A stretch of DNA of 64,000 nucleotides from Symsagittifera roscoffensis (lineage: Eukaryota > Xenacoelomorpha > Acoela > Convolutidae). Position 1 is the stretch's first letter, and each line of letters opens with the position of its first letter. Below, one piece after another: positions 1 to 10,800 of the stretch. Both the position numbers and the translations under genes were made by a program. The stretch spans positions 45,435,095 through 45,499,094 of the forward strand of contig NC_087071.1 in assembly GCF_963678635.1 (NCBI RefSeq), given 5' to 3'. The notes under the pieces were generated by a model. It was not told the DNA's origin. It saw only the letters and a list, made by a program, of their open reading frames with translations, and searched no databases.

Positions 1-327
1 TGGCAGTTATGCGTTATCTTTCCGGCAATGATGAATTGTTTGTAAAAATTACTGCAATCATTATCAAGCACTCAGAAAAATACAACCTCGACCAATTTTA
101 CGTAACAGAACCATGTGATCGTTAACCTACGAAATGGTTTTACGGGTACACCAAAATCAGGGAACAGATTCCTTCTTTTGATCTTATCTACTGACTAAGT
201 CCGAAGAAGACTCCGTAGGAAATCTCTGTTAAAATTAGCTGAAAATTGAATCTGTCACCCAAATGCTACAAAGCAAAACAAGAGTCAACTTGTCAGACAT
301 CAGAATTTCATTCGATTCCCTAGTATC
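1..327 (+). pseudogene. hAT transposase relic, central part, interrupted by element 1
   Basis: Decayed plus-strand coding sequence. Despite stops and frame changes, the translation shows blocks in the order expected of hAT transposases: a segment beginning MRYLSGNDELFVKI, a TKWFYGYTKIREQIPSFD segment in the place of the usual TRWSS..M..RY block, then KIESVTQMLQSK and LSDIRISFDSLV, matching the family pattern ESVTxxLQ...LxDxRxxFD. The C-terminal half lies beyond the retrotransposon from 24920. The sequence runs off the window's left edge, so the N-terminus is not visible. Resemblance is judged by eye from family patterns; several stops rule out a working gene. Confidence 0.6.
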
Positions 328-1248
328 TGTAACATTCGCCCGGAAGATACATATCGACGGATAACAAAACTAAGTCTTAAGACGACTGGCTAGCGTCTAA
401 ACAGAGCTTTGCATGTTTTTCACCGTCTCTACCAAGCCAGTACTTTTCGGTGGTCTTTCTTACATCAGGCTGACAAAAACGTTACTGTTCTCCGGCTTCG
501 ACCAGAACGCTCAAATTAACTGAATTACATGCAAAATCAGTGAGCTCATGGCTGGGTCTCAGTATCCCCAGACCACGAGGTCACTCCTAAAAACAGGGCT
601 ACTACTTATTATATTACTATTGTTTTTGTTCAGTAGATAAAAATCATCATCTCCATCGAAGATGGATCAACCCTTCCCCCCCTACTTCTAGCTCCTCATT
701 CTTGTCAAAACGAATTAAGATCTTAATTAAATTCAAGTCAGGACATGACGGATGCTAAAATTCAATACAAGTTCATAAAAGTTCCCGTCCCGAGACCCTT
801 CCGGATTCTTGAATCCGGCGAATCAAGCTCCTTAACCTCAAGTTCACGCTAACTCGGAGGGCTGGTTTTCACCCTTCACCGTTGTTCGCAACGGCCCTGC
901 AACTATTGTAACAGCACAATAGTTGCAACTCGGAACGTCCTCTGCTGTTCGGTAGTTCGTTGTTGTTTTTCAGTCTCGATTTCGTACTGTTCGTAATCGC
1001 AGATAAAAGTTGTTCTGTTTTTTCCCTCGTTTTTGGTAAAAATGGCCGTTTTAGCATTTCTCAGATATGTTACGTCACCACTTCGAAAATTTAAAATTTT
1101 AAAATACGGGAATATCCTGACCTTCACCGTTCTGCTAATCATCGGAATAACGTCGTTAATCCTTCTAAATCGCCAATTCGGAAGGCTTGCTGCTAAAATA
1201 CCGAATTCTGCAGAGGCTGCATTTTGGCCATTCTGGTCGAATGTCACA
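328..1248 (-). repeat. 3' LTR of element 1
   Basis: 921 bp, starting TGTAAC and ending GTCACA on the plus strand, and matching 23999-24919 at all but one base. Since the genes read on the minus strand this is the 3' LTR. It contains a CCCTTCCGGATT motif near 797, also scattered through the element's leader, and two adjacent perfect inverted repeats (879-894 and 900-925). Small open frames inside it are not supported as genes. Confidence 0.95.
879..925 (-). other. Two adjacent LTR hairpins, one conserved with compensatory changes
   Basis: Bases 879-894 form a 6-bp stem (CCGTTG/CAACGG) with a four-base loop. Bases 900-925 form a perfect 10-bp stem (CAACTATTGT/ACAATAGTTG) with a six-base loop. 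The second recurs at the equivalent place in the diverged LTR at 27935-27960 as TAACGATTGT/ACAATCGTTA. Two base pairs have changed on both sides and pairing is kept. The same structures exist in the right LTR (24550-24596). A role as an RNA structure of the transcript is inferred. Confidence 0.7.
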
Positions 1249-1262
1249 TACTCCCCGGACAG
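1249..1262 (-). promoter_or_regulatory. Polypurine tract of element 1
   Basis: Immediately inside the 3' LTR the minus strand reads GTCCGGGGAGTA before the LTR's TGTGACATTCG. This is the standard position of the plus-strand primer. Element 2 has the same TCCGGGGAGTA at 33397-33407, although the surrounding sequence differs, which supports function. Confidence 0.8.
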
Positions 1263-2066
1263 TCCGGTCAATGTCCTCATTGAATCGCGCAATGTTCATA
1301 AAATGGTTACAGTGCCATCGAACAGAATTTACAAAATGCACGGAATTACTTTTACCCACGTCATATCAACTCACTGCAGAATATAAATGGCATCATACTA
1401 CATCACTATAGCCTTCAAATTCTTTCATTAATCTGCACATTGAGAAAATGACCTAAGATAAAACATGTTTTCTGACTTCCAGTGTCTATGTCCCGATTAA
1501 AACTCTTTTCTCTTAGATTTAAAAGGTGTTGGCTTGCAGGACAGTCCTGCCAACCAACAAGCTAAAATTATCCTACTAGGCTCCTTCCCTTCGGAAATCT
1601 TGCTTGTTTATTGTCCTGAATATTAAAACTAAGAAACTTTGTGGTTAGAAAGAACAATGCACCAACCTCCTTCTTCAAGAGATTACTCAAGTCCTTCATA
1701 TCACCACAAAGTGATCAGTTCTCCTAAGTGATTAAAAACAATCATGCAGGCTGGAATATTTAAATATACTCTTTTCTTAAGCCTTTCTAAATAAATAATA
1801 AGTGTCTCTAAAGCCACTTCTGCTAAAATCAAAATGCAAATTTATAAATGCAACAATTTCCGAACTCAACAAAATGTTTCAGTTTTCAATTACAACTTGG
1901 TTGCTTGGTTTCTCACTTGAGTTTTTCACACACATAAAACAATTCTGAGTTTTATTTTTTCTTCATCATTTCTTTGTTCTTTCCTTTTTTCGTCGTTTAG
2001 AAGTTCTAAAACTTCTACATTCTTCTAATTTTCTTTCTTGTTGCCTCTTGTTTTCTCGACCATTCA
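1263..2066 (-). other. 3' untranslated region of element 1
   Basis: About 800 bases between the stop of the last ORF and the polypurine tract. AT-rich, with no open frame that matches element 2 and no repeat that I recognise. The minus-strand reading frame ends at 2067. Confidence 0.6.
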
Positions 2067-5000
2067 TCAATGTTCCATTTCCTCCTCCTGCGATGCTGAC
2101 TCCGCACTTTCGGTTTCCGTGTCTTGTAGCACGTCGTTGACTATCCTGACGCTGTTGGAAGCCGTCCTCCAACACCTCTGCTCTTCTACCCTCTGTTTAC
2201 AGCAAGGTAGGGGATCCACGTTGGATTCTCTGTTTCTACAGAAGCTGTTGTGGAGACACAACGTCACGTTTCTCTCCAGATCTTCTTTCAGCATCTCTGC
2301 TTTCTCATTTCCACTACGCTCACTCGTTCTGGAAAGTCTTTTCACAGCGGTGGTCACTGCATTCCGATGAGTCACGAAAGCTCGTTTGAAAGCTCCTGCC
2401 CCAATGTCCAGCTGATATTCACTGTACACTCTGCCATGCTTCGACATATGCTTTTTCGCATACTCGTACAACCACGCAGTCATGTTAGCTCTGAACCATG
2501 GCATCAATCGTTTTCTTGCCCATATCTTCTTCACTTCCATCGGAATGTTTAGAACTTTGCACATCGTCTCAAAAAGATCTAAATCTTTTAGACAATCTAA
2601 TTTCCGCAATTGTTCTCTCGTTGGTGCCTCCTGTCTATTATTTTCTCTAACATGAGCTTCCAGCCATCGTATCGCCATCATAACTCCCACTATCACTATT
2701 GTTACGGGCTGTGATGAATCTGGTAAACCCATGGAGAGCAGCTCTCCAGAGTCCCAGATCAACATCAGATTACCACGCTTGGGATACCACCAGGTCTGCA
2801 ACAAGCAGTGGTAAGGAAACTCATCATGCGTCAACATGATGCTCCTCCAATTACGTTTTCCCGAAGCTTCCAGCAATGGTTCCACTTCCATCATCACTCG
2901 GTGGATTTCATCATTCTCATCTACTGCATTGTAATCTGTGACAGTTGATCCTCTCTGCTTCTGTTTCTCAAAGTCACTGAAGTTCCCGCTCACATATCCC
3001 ATGAACTTCTTTCCCAATATTGACTCCAACTCTTCTTTGGTTCTCTCTGGAACTGCTGAGAAAATCTTACACAGTAACTCGTAGGACTTTTCAGACATTC
3101 TCGCCAATCTCACGCACTTCGGCACTGAAAAGGCTTGATCCACAATCGTTCTTGTACTCTTCACATCCACAGCTACGAAATGTACAGGATACTTGCTCTT
3201 GCACATTGGTGCCAACGTTGAGCCCACCAAATATCGTGCTCCTGATGGTCTACAATAAGTTTCGCTGTATCTGATGTTCATCTCTGTTTCGATTGCTTCC
3301 CTCCATTTTCCTATATACTTCTGCTCAGTCTGCAGAACTCCTGGGAATACTTCTACGCTGATGGCTGTGACCATCTCATGTTTCTGTTCTAGATTCAATA
3401 GTGACTCTAAAGAACCAAACATGCTGTAGAATCCTAGTGCTATCACTAGATTCACATCGGTTCCTCCATGGCAATCTGCTATCAGTTCCGTTTCCGTTCT
3501 TGCTTTCATCACTACATTTCCAAACAATACTGTCAACTGCTTGTGTTGTTTCTCCAGGGTTTTCACACAGTCTAGACTTCCACAAACGTGACCCTCTAGT
3601 CCACAGACTTCCGCCAGACAGCTACCAGGTTTGACCCAGTCTTCTGGTCCCCAGCCAGGCAACTCCACTTTATCTTCTCCGTCGCTCTTAGAGGCTGTTA
3701 TCATCACATTATATATGATGTTGAGGTCACGCAGGTTACAGTCCGCATTCAGTTCCCTCTGTATGTCTTGTGTCGCCCGTAATATTGAGTCAGCGTTGGG
3801 ACTAGGACACCATGATGGCTTCATCAATTCCCACACTGCCATCAAGCTCGTTCTCAGTAATTCATCTGAGAATCCCAACCCAAATTCCACTCTCTTGTCG
3901 GATTTTGGTACTGAAGGTGCAGTCACCTCTTCTTCCAAGACCAGTCCCAATTTGGCCTGTGGATTGTTGACGCTCTTGATCGTTACAATTCTGGACGTCC
4001 AGAATCTTAGTAACACCGCCTGCTCATAATCAAAGAAGCAATCACGTATGTCTTCACTCAGGAAAGGATTGTACGCTATCCCTATGATCCCAGATACGTA
4101 GCTATATGACTTCTTCTTGATCGGTCCACAGTATTCACTGGACTTCGGCAATGCTCCCATAGATTCTTTAGTGAGTCTCAGCTCCTTGTTTGAGAACCTC
4201 CTGATCTCATCTATCTTTTTCATGGGTTCCAGTTCTTCAGGTTCTTTCATGTTCACCCTCATCGGTTTACTTTGCTGCATGTCCAGCAATGCCAGCAAGA
4301 ACAAGGCTTTCGTTCGTTCATCGCCTTCTCTCAACATTCTAACACAACTGCTTAATGCAGGTACTGAAATCTGTTCTATCAGGAATCGAATGAAACAGAG
4401 AGCATCTCTCCGCTTCGCACACACTACTGCTGCTCCCTCCTGGACTATCAGATCCCTCAGATTCGTCATAAGGAACACCTTTTCTTCTTTTGACCTCTTC
4501 CTTTCTTCTGAGTCGTATTCTTCGCGAGTCAGTCCCATCATGCACCAGGCGAACCTGAGTTGTAACTCTGTCCTTACGTAAGGTACAGCCACGAGAGCAT
4601 GTATTCTTGTCGTAGTCCTCATTTCTTCTTCGAAATACCTCAATACTACTGCTTTCCATGGAAGGCTCACTAACTGCTCAATCGTTTCCGCCTGCACGTC
4701 AGACGACGCCAAAGTTCCGTACGCCTTCTGCTTGAGGGTGGTGCCTTGCAACATTGCTTCTAGATAACCCTCCATGGCTTTTTCTTCTTCCAGGGCCATT
4801 ACATGCCCTCTAGCCGAGTTTCGGTATTCCAACATTTCCATGTATCCACCGGTGGGTTCATCTATCGACACTGTTTCAGGCACTGTTAGTCTGTTGTACT
4901 CCACTGGTGTTAGTTGTCCGGCAACACTTCCCTTTCCATGATTCATGGGAGATGGCTTGAAATCCCTCATTTTACTTTCTCCACATTGACTGAGTATTTC

Positions 5001-7868
5001 CATTTCTAAAGTCGCTCCAGTCAGAGTGCGGTCACTCCTTTTGGATTTATAGCCGGTTGACTTTATTCCCGCCATGAGAATGGGTGGCACCATCGCTATA
5101 TCAGTTAATATTCTATCTGTGCCAGACAATTGATAATCACCTTGCCCCAAATCCATGACTTCCTCGACTCGTTTTCTTTTCGCTGAGTTACCAGCTTTCA
5201 TCGATATTTCCGAATCCACTTTCGTCTTTCCAATCCTCCTCGGCATCACTCTGCTGCCTAACTTCATTTTCATCGCATTGATTTTATCAATCACCATTTT
5301 CGATCGCATCGTTCCTCTCCTGGTCCTTGACAGATACACCACCTCTCCCTCATTGTCCTGCGGTGTCATCTTGATGGGAGAATTCGCTTCACTCTCATCA
5401 GTGGCTGAGTCGATCAATAACTCACTCAGTCTCCCTTCACACTCATCGAGTTTGTCAAGTACTTCCCTCATTAAGGGCTGATTGAGACCTGTTTTGAGAA
5501 TGGACTGGGTCCCATAGCTCTGAATCACAGTCCAGACTTCTTCCATAAACGCCACTCTATCCAGCTTACATCCCGTCCTACTCTCGTGGTCTCGGTGATG
5601 TACTTCCCATTCTTCTTCGGGCAGCGTTCCCAAGAAAGGTACTCTGGCTGAGGCCTCTATTCTTCTCCTCCGAGGTGATTCCATGAGGATTCTCTGATCG
5701 TTATTTCTTGAATTGCCAGGAGAGCAGCTCTCCGGCAAATTCCGTTTCATTTCCATAAAGGCTGACGGAGGCTCCAGTGTCGAGGTGCCTTCGCCCAGCT
5801 CAGTCGCTTCCAACGTATCCGCATTGTTTTCAAGATCACTGAAGATGTTGAAATCTAGGCTGGAGGTTCCTCCTATCGATGCTCTGTCGTCTTCCCCACC
5901 AGCTTGATCTTGTTGCATGGGTTCTTCAGTCTGACGGCTTCCACCCTGTCCATCACCTCCTTCTGACTTGTCTCTATTCGAGTCCGATGGTCCTTGTTCG
6001 TCTTTGTCGGCTTCTTCCTGGAATCTCGGTATGAGCAATGTACCGGCCGACTTATCTTCCTCTTCTCCATGGACCACTTTGATTTCTTCGCAGCCAAAGG
6101 GTGCTAGGAAGATTCTCGTCTGCAATACTCCCGCAACTTTCATCTCTTTCCTGACACTGGTCAGGATTACTGAGGCCTCAGGCAATTCAGTCCTGCCTCT
6201 CATCCTCATTGGAGCTAAGTCTAGTGCCTCCCACTCCTCATCAAATCTTCCAGGCTTGGGAGTAGCAGCGTTGCTTATTCGCCTTCTCGTCGCTTGATCC
6301 GTGTACGCAAATCGTGTGTACTGTAACACGGCGGCATTTCTCCCCACGAAGTACGTATCCATCGTCGCCGAGAAATTCCCTGCTCTCCTTTCATTGGTTT
6401 CGAATGCACTCAACCTAGGAGTTTGTACTACGGAGACTGCTCCGAGCAACATCCTTCTTATCAGAGGGAATTCAGGGATTGCTTCCGGTAGCTTCCTGTA
6501 ATCGCCCCAGTCCTTCGTCTCTTCTCTCACCTTGTGATATGCTGCTGTGAGACGAGGTACTCTGGTTATCTCACCATTCGTTTTGTCATAGGGCCTTAGA
6601 TTCCAAAGCTTTGGAAACACCTCAATGTGTCCTCTTTCTACTTCTCCCATGCGGTCGCAGAAGTGATCGTCAAAATTGATGACTGTCATTTCCGGCTCCG
6701 CTATTTTCGCAAACAACAGATCTTCACTCATGAGCTCCCGCAGTGCCTGCTGCTCACACCAGTTCAGTGCACTACCGTCCACTGCCGATATGAGGTTCAG
6801 GTGCAGCACCGACCTCCTATATGCTTCCACTTTAACGTCAGGGAACGCAAAGGTGACTGCTGGTCCGTAGATCACTGTCACGAACCCCGTGACTCCTCTG
6901 ATCAGCGCCAAGGGATCAGTCCTCATAGCTAAGCTCAAATCTGTTAATAGCGGCATGCCTCCAACATGTCGTCTAACATCTTCTTCCTTTTCTATTGTCT
7001 CGTCTTCTCCTGTTCCAAAGCGATTTTGCTGCAAGAGATACTGGATCAGAGTGTGTCTCAGGTCTCTTATTTTGTTCCACGAGTCCGTGGATTTCTGCAT
7101 ATCCAGATTCCTCACTTTCTCTTTCATCTGCTCTGGACAACGTGTCAGTTTCATTAGTCCTGCCAAGTTTCCGTGGGTTATTGCGATCAATGTCAGAAGT
7201 CCATCTAGTCTCAGGTTCTGTATTCCATCCGTAAGCAGTATCGCCGGTCCTTTCACAAAATTCTCCGCTCCAAATGTCACGAACAAGGCTATTAATTCCA
7301 CTATCGATACTTTCACTACTGCTTGGAGGAATTCCTTTATCAAATAGTGCGAGACTTTCGGGTATACTTTTGCCAAGAAGGACGCGGTCCATCCGGCTCC
7401 CAACCCTTCTAGCATGCTGTCTGTCCTTTCAAATCCCTCCTGTCCTTTCACTTCCTGAGTCCAGAAGGTTTCCAGAGTAACTTGACACATTCTGTTCACG
7501 AACTCAGCGGTCTTTTCTCCGGCATTTTCCGCCAGGTTCACTTCTTTCAACAAGTAGGCGTGTATCCTAGTGATCATCACTGAGCCTTGCTGAAAAGCAT
7601 CAGCACCCAATGCCGCTACCCTAGGATTCAGGTGCAGCCACTGGTTTGCTTCCGGCTTGGTTCTCAGAACCATCGCCTCTAGTTGAGCTCTGGTCTCCAG
7701 TGAATTCTTTCTTCTCGTGCCTTCACTCGCCACTTCCATTGCTCGGAACCACAAGTCGTTGGACATTGCCGTAATCACTCGATGGTCGTCATCTATCCCT
7801 GGTTTTAATTTGAGTTGCCGACTGAAGTTGGACAGTTCCAACCCCAGCACCTCGTCCAACACCAACAT
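2067..7868 (-). CDS. Element 1 ORF D, 1933 codons, function unknown, with a conserved Cys/His cluster
   Basis: A very large ORF that I cannot assign to a known family overall. Its first ~45 residues (LDEVLGLELSNFSRQLKL, then GIDDDHRVI) continue the second SGNH-like domain of the upstream ORF: in element 2 the two are joined in one frame, and the only interruption here is a TGA at 7890. Segments shared with decayed element 2 include YGPAVTFAFPD, DGxxLNWC near residue 365, AYNPFL, a C-x4-C-x4-H-x-C-x4-C cluster at about 1418-1435 (probable zinc site), AFSVPKCVRLARMS, and HNSFCxNRES near the end. Residues of about 600-1000 are acidic and low in complexity, probably disordered. I see no signal peptide or clear membrane segments, which argues against an envelope protein. 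It could start at its own ATG or arise by readthrough. Confidence 0.75.
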   Translation of the reverse strand: MLVLDEVLGLELSNFSRQLKLKPGIDDDHRVITAMSNDLWFRAMEVASEGTRRKNSLETRAQLEAMVLRTKPEANQWLHLNPRVAALGADAFQQGSVMITRIHAYLLKEVNLAENAGEKTAEFVNRMCQVTLETFWTQEVKGQEGFERTDSMLEGLGAGWTASFLAKVYPKVSHYLIKEFLQAVVKVSIVELIALFVTFGAENFVKGPAILLTDGIQNLRLDGLLTLIAITHGNLAGLMKLTRCPEQMKEKVRNLDMQKSTDSWNKIRDLRHTLIQYLLQQNRFGTGEDETIEKEEDVRRHVGGMPLLTDLSLAMRTDPLALIRGVTGFVTVIYGPAVTFAFPDVKVEAYRRSVLHLNLISAVDGSALNWCEQQALRELMSEDLLFAKIAEPEMTVINFDDHFCDRMGEVERGHIEVFPKLWNLRPYDKTNGEITRVPRLTAAYHKVREETKDWGDYRKLPEAIPEFPLIRRMLLGAVSVVQTPRLSAFETNERRAGNFSATMDTYFVGRNAAVLQYTRFAYTDQATRRRISNAATPKPGRFDEEWEALDLAPMRMRGRTELPEASVILTSVRKEMKVAGVLQTRIFLAPFGCEEIKVVHGEEEDKSAGTLLIPRFQEEADKDEQGPSDSNRDKSEGGDGQGGSRQTEEPMQQDQAGGEDDRASIGGTSSLDFNIFSDLENNADTLEATELGEGTSTLEPPSAFMEMKRNLPESCSPGNSRNNDQRILMESPRRRRIEASARVPFLGTLPEEEWEVHHRDHESRTGCKLDRVAFMEEVWTVIQSYGTQSILKTGLNQPLMREVLDKLDECEGRLSELLIDSATDESEANSPIKMTPQDNEGEVVYLSRTRRGTMRSKMVIDKINAMKMKLGSRVMPRRIGKTKVDSEISMKAGNSAKRKRVEEVMDLGQGDYQLSGTDRILTDIAMVPPILMAGIKSTGYKSKRSDRTLTGATLEMEILSQCGESKMRDFKPSPMNHGKGSVAGQLTPVEYNRLTVPETVSIDEPTGGYMEMLEYRNSARGHVMALEEEKAMEGYLEAMLQGTTLKQKAYGTLASSDVQAETIEQLVSLPWKAVVLRYFEEEMRTTTRIHALVAVPYVRTELQLRFAWCMMGLTREEYDSEERKRSKEEKVFLMTNLRDLIVQEGAAVVCAKRRDALCFIRFLIEQISVPALSSCVRMLREGDERTKALFLLALLDMQQSKPMRVNMKEPEELEPMKKIDEIRRFSNKELRLTKESMGALPKSSEYCGPIKKKSYSYVSGIIGIAYNPFLSEDIRDCFFDYEQAVLLRFWTSRIVTIKSVNNPQAKLGLVLEEEVTAPSVPKSDKRVEFGLGFSDELLRTSLMAVWELMKPSWCPSPNADSILRATQDIQRELNADCNLRDLNIIYNVMITASKSDGEDKVELPGWGPEDWVKPGSCLAEVCGLEGHVCGSLDCVKTLEKQHKQLTVLFGNVVMKARTETELIADCHGGTDVNLVIALGFYSMFGSLESLLNLEQKHEMVTAISVEVFPGVLQTEQKYIGKWREAIETEMNIRYSETYCRPSGARYLVGSTLAPMCKSKYPVHFVAVDVKSTRTIVDQAFSVPKCVRLARMSEKSYELLCKIFSAVPERTKEELESILGKKFMGYVSGNFSDFEKQKQRGSTVTDYNAVDENDEIHRVMMEVEPLLEASGKRNWRSIMLTHDEFPYHCLLQTWWYPKRGNLMLIWDSGELLSMGLPDSSQPVTIVIVGVMMAIRWLEAHVRENNRQEAPTREQLRKLDCLKDLDLFETMCKVLNIPMEVKKIWARKRLMPWFRANMTAWLYEYAKKHMSKHGRVYSEYQLDIGAGAFKRAFVTHRNAVTTAVKRLSRTSERSGNEKAEMLKEDLERNVTLCLHNSFCRNRESNVDPLPCCKQRVEEQRCWRTASNSVRIVNDVLQDTETESAESASQEEEMEH

Positions 7869-7889
7869 GTGTAGCGCGTGGTCCTTAAA

Positions 7890-7892
7890 TCA
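7890..7892 (-). other. In-frame TGA between ORF C and ORF D
   Basis: ORF C and ORF D are in the same frame. The minus strand reads AGA TGA TTT here, and element 2 has AGG GGC TTT at the aligned position (about 39640), followed by colinear coding sequence. The stop is therefore one base away from a Gly codon (GGA) and lies inside the second SGNH-like domain. The next in-frame ATG (7868) is 21 bases after the stop. Nonsense mutation, readthrough or stop-reinitiation all remain possible. Confidence 0.75.
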
Positions 7893-10800
7893 TCTCATCG
7901 CGTTTGAGATATCTGACCACACTGCAGGCAGTTCAGCCTTGAGTGGCCTCAGGTTCTTCACTTCAATCATGCGATTCGGGGCTGATATGATCACATCATA
8001 TTTTCCTTCCGAAAGTAAGGCTACCATCGCATACACAAACTTCAGCCCATCCGGGAGATGTGCATATCCCGGAGACAACGCAAATACTACTTTCAACGTC
8101 ACTTTATTGAATGATCCCTCCTTCGTCGCATCCACCACTTCACCCATCGACTCCAGGATGTCTTTTATCGCTGGCCATACTGCGTTTTCCGCCGTTGCAG
8201 GATCTCTGAGTCTGCTCAGAAAACCTCTACCATGTAGATGGTCATTAATACCAGCAAACACAATCGTTATCGGGTTCATTTCTGTCTGCCTCTGTACCCC
8301 TATAGCCAATGACACTGATTGCAATAGGTCTAGGTCAACTGCGGCCAGCATTATGACGTCCGGCCAAAACAAAGACTTAGAGGTGTACAAGAACTCTGAA
8401 TTCGCTACTACCATGATCTTGGCCTTTCTCATTTCTGCTTTGTCGTAGGCGGCGAAGATGCTCTCATCTTTCTTTATGGCTGTCAATCCGCCACATCTCT
8501 GGGCATCACCATCTTGGTTCACTTGTTTTGGGTATACTCTCTCCTTCACATGACTAGGTGGTGTCGTCAGTTGCCTGAATATCTTCACGTGTTGTCCAAT
8601 TGGCGCTCGCGCCGTCAGGAATCTTCCTGGCCTTTCCTCACGATTCCTCTCCTCATGGTTCAATCTGACATCCTGCAACGGTCTTGCATTCACAGGTCCC
8701 ATTGTGTTATTGGAGGGCAGTCCCTCCAAGTCAGCAAATCTTAAGGCTGTCGTGGAGCTGAAATTTATGCTAGCGGCTATCAACCAGTCTACGCCGGTTA
8801 TTGAGTATAATCTGCTGACGAATAGCGTCGCTCCATTTAGCATCCTCCTTGCATCCTCAATGAAGCTTACTTTCTGCAGGTCCAGCTTCATCAGTTCTTC
8901 TTTATATATGTGCCAGGGAGACGGCATGGGTCTCGACCATAACAATGAGCCTCTGTTCGGTCTCTCCTCTCGACTGCTACTCATTGTCTCCGATCTAGTG
9001 TCTGATCTGGGCGTGCCTGCTACTCCTTCGTTTGGTTGGTTGACGGGTCCTATCCTTTTCCTAGGATGAATTGTCCTCCTCGTCGGTGCTTCTCCCAACC
9101 GATCCTGCACGTCTGTTCTTCGACCTGGTTCGCTGGAGCTTTGTTGCCGGTAATTTATTGCGGCTGGGACTGTACCCAAACGCGTTTCCAGGTTAGGAGG
9201 CACAAAGGTAGTGATCACCGTATCATTCACCGTTCCCTCTTCCTTCAGTACTCCTGTGTCAGAGAGTTCTGCTTCCAACTCATCCAACCGTTCTTGGAAG
9301 ACTCGATTCAACCAAGCTTGTCCCTCGATTGTGTCAAAGTGGATGCCATCCGAAGTCAGTCTGGCTTGCTCCATGGCTCTCAATTCGTGTTCAATGTCCA
9401 TCAGGATCATTCTTCCGGCATTTCGATTTGCTAGGTTTCTTAAGATGTTGTTCCATCTCATGACTCCCTCGTTGTGCCTTCTTCCTGAAGCTGTCAGGTT
9501 TCTTGCGTTCATTGGCACCGTGCAAACGGTCAGTACCGCGCAACTGAACTTCTGCCAGAGAGTGGTGAACAAACACGCCATCATTGATTCCCACAGTGCT
9601 TCCTGCTCGTCTGATCCTCTGGAGATATCGTTCGTCCCAACTAATATCATCACACTGGGTATCCTCCCGGGATTCATCAGCTCTACCATCCGGTATAATT
9701 GGGCAATTGTCGCGCCTCCAAAGGCCATCACCGTGGTGACCCATGAGGTCCTCAAATTCGTTAGCACTCGGACTAAGCTGTCTCCCAATATCAGGTGTGA
9801 TGTCCCGAGTGGTGGTCCCGAGAGGTTCACAGCCGGGCTCCAGGTAGCTCGATTGAAGCAGGCTCTCGGATCTGTCTCCGGGACTCCCGTGAAACTATAC
9901 TTCAATTGATTATTCTTCTGCACGTCTATTACGCGAGATACTTTCTTCGCTGGCATCTTCCTCACTTTTCTCTCTGTGATTTTCGAACTCCCCCTGAGTG
10001 GCGTCACGTCACTTATCCCTTGTCTGATTACTGTCTGGGAGAGTTGTACTCTGCCCGTATCGTCAATCGTTCCATAGGGTGCAGTCACCCCGGAACCTGG
10101 TGCATTCTTGTTAGCGACCAATCGTCCAGCTGTCTCTATCAGTTTTCTCACTGTCTGTTCTACGACGGGATCACCCAAGGTGTCACTAGGATCCGGGATT
10201 GTTACTCGATTCGTCTCTGCTGGAAGCCGTGTCTCCGTTGTTTGACTCATTTCTCGAGGTGTCAAGAGCTCCATCGGGGACTGCCCACGAGGAATATCCC
10301 TTGCAGGTATCACTTTCTCCACGGCTGTGGTCAACGCCGCCTGCTCCGATCGCTCTTTGTACTCCTGCCTCAAGCGTTCGATCTCTTGACCTTGCTTTTT
10401 GTTGCAGTCTTCAAACAACTTTCTCCACACGTCCCGGTCTTCCTCCATCGCCAGCATGGTCTTCGTCATATCGTTCAATTCCTTCTCCGTTCTTTTCAGA
10501 TGATCGTTCATCTCGTCCAGATCTTGCATGGTTTGGTTCGTCTGAACCTTCTGCGTTACTTTCGCCCTTTTTGGTGGCACAGCTGCTCTCAGTGGTGGAC
10601 CAGACGAGGTCGCCTCGCTGTTCATTTCCTTATGCATTCTCGTCAGCCCAGGTTTAGGCTTGGAGGGCATTGGCATCTCACCTGGTTGGTAAGTCCTAGA
10701 ACTTCCCAACCCAGGCTCATTCGCCAAGTCACTCCCTGAGAGAGCCCCGTTTCTCCACCTCATCACTCTCATGTTCGGGCGGTCTAGTACTCCTCTTTCT

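Noticed and set aside
318-327. A 5-bp target-site duplication for element 1
   Set aside because: The five bases left (GTATC) and right (ATCCA) of the element differ; only the three-base ATC fits both the borders and the interrupted hAT frame.
1033-1386. Open frames of 60-130 codons inside the LTRs of element 1
   Set aside because: They are antisense or overlapping frames in a noncoding repeat, have no recognisable content and run across the LTR border into unrelated sequence.
2067-7868. ORF D as an envelope glycoprotein
   Set aside because: No signal peptide, no clear transmembrane anchor or fusion-peptide pattern, and the upstream part is an SGNH protein in the same frame.
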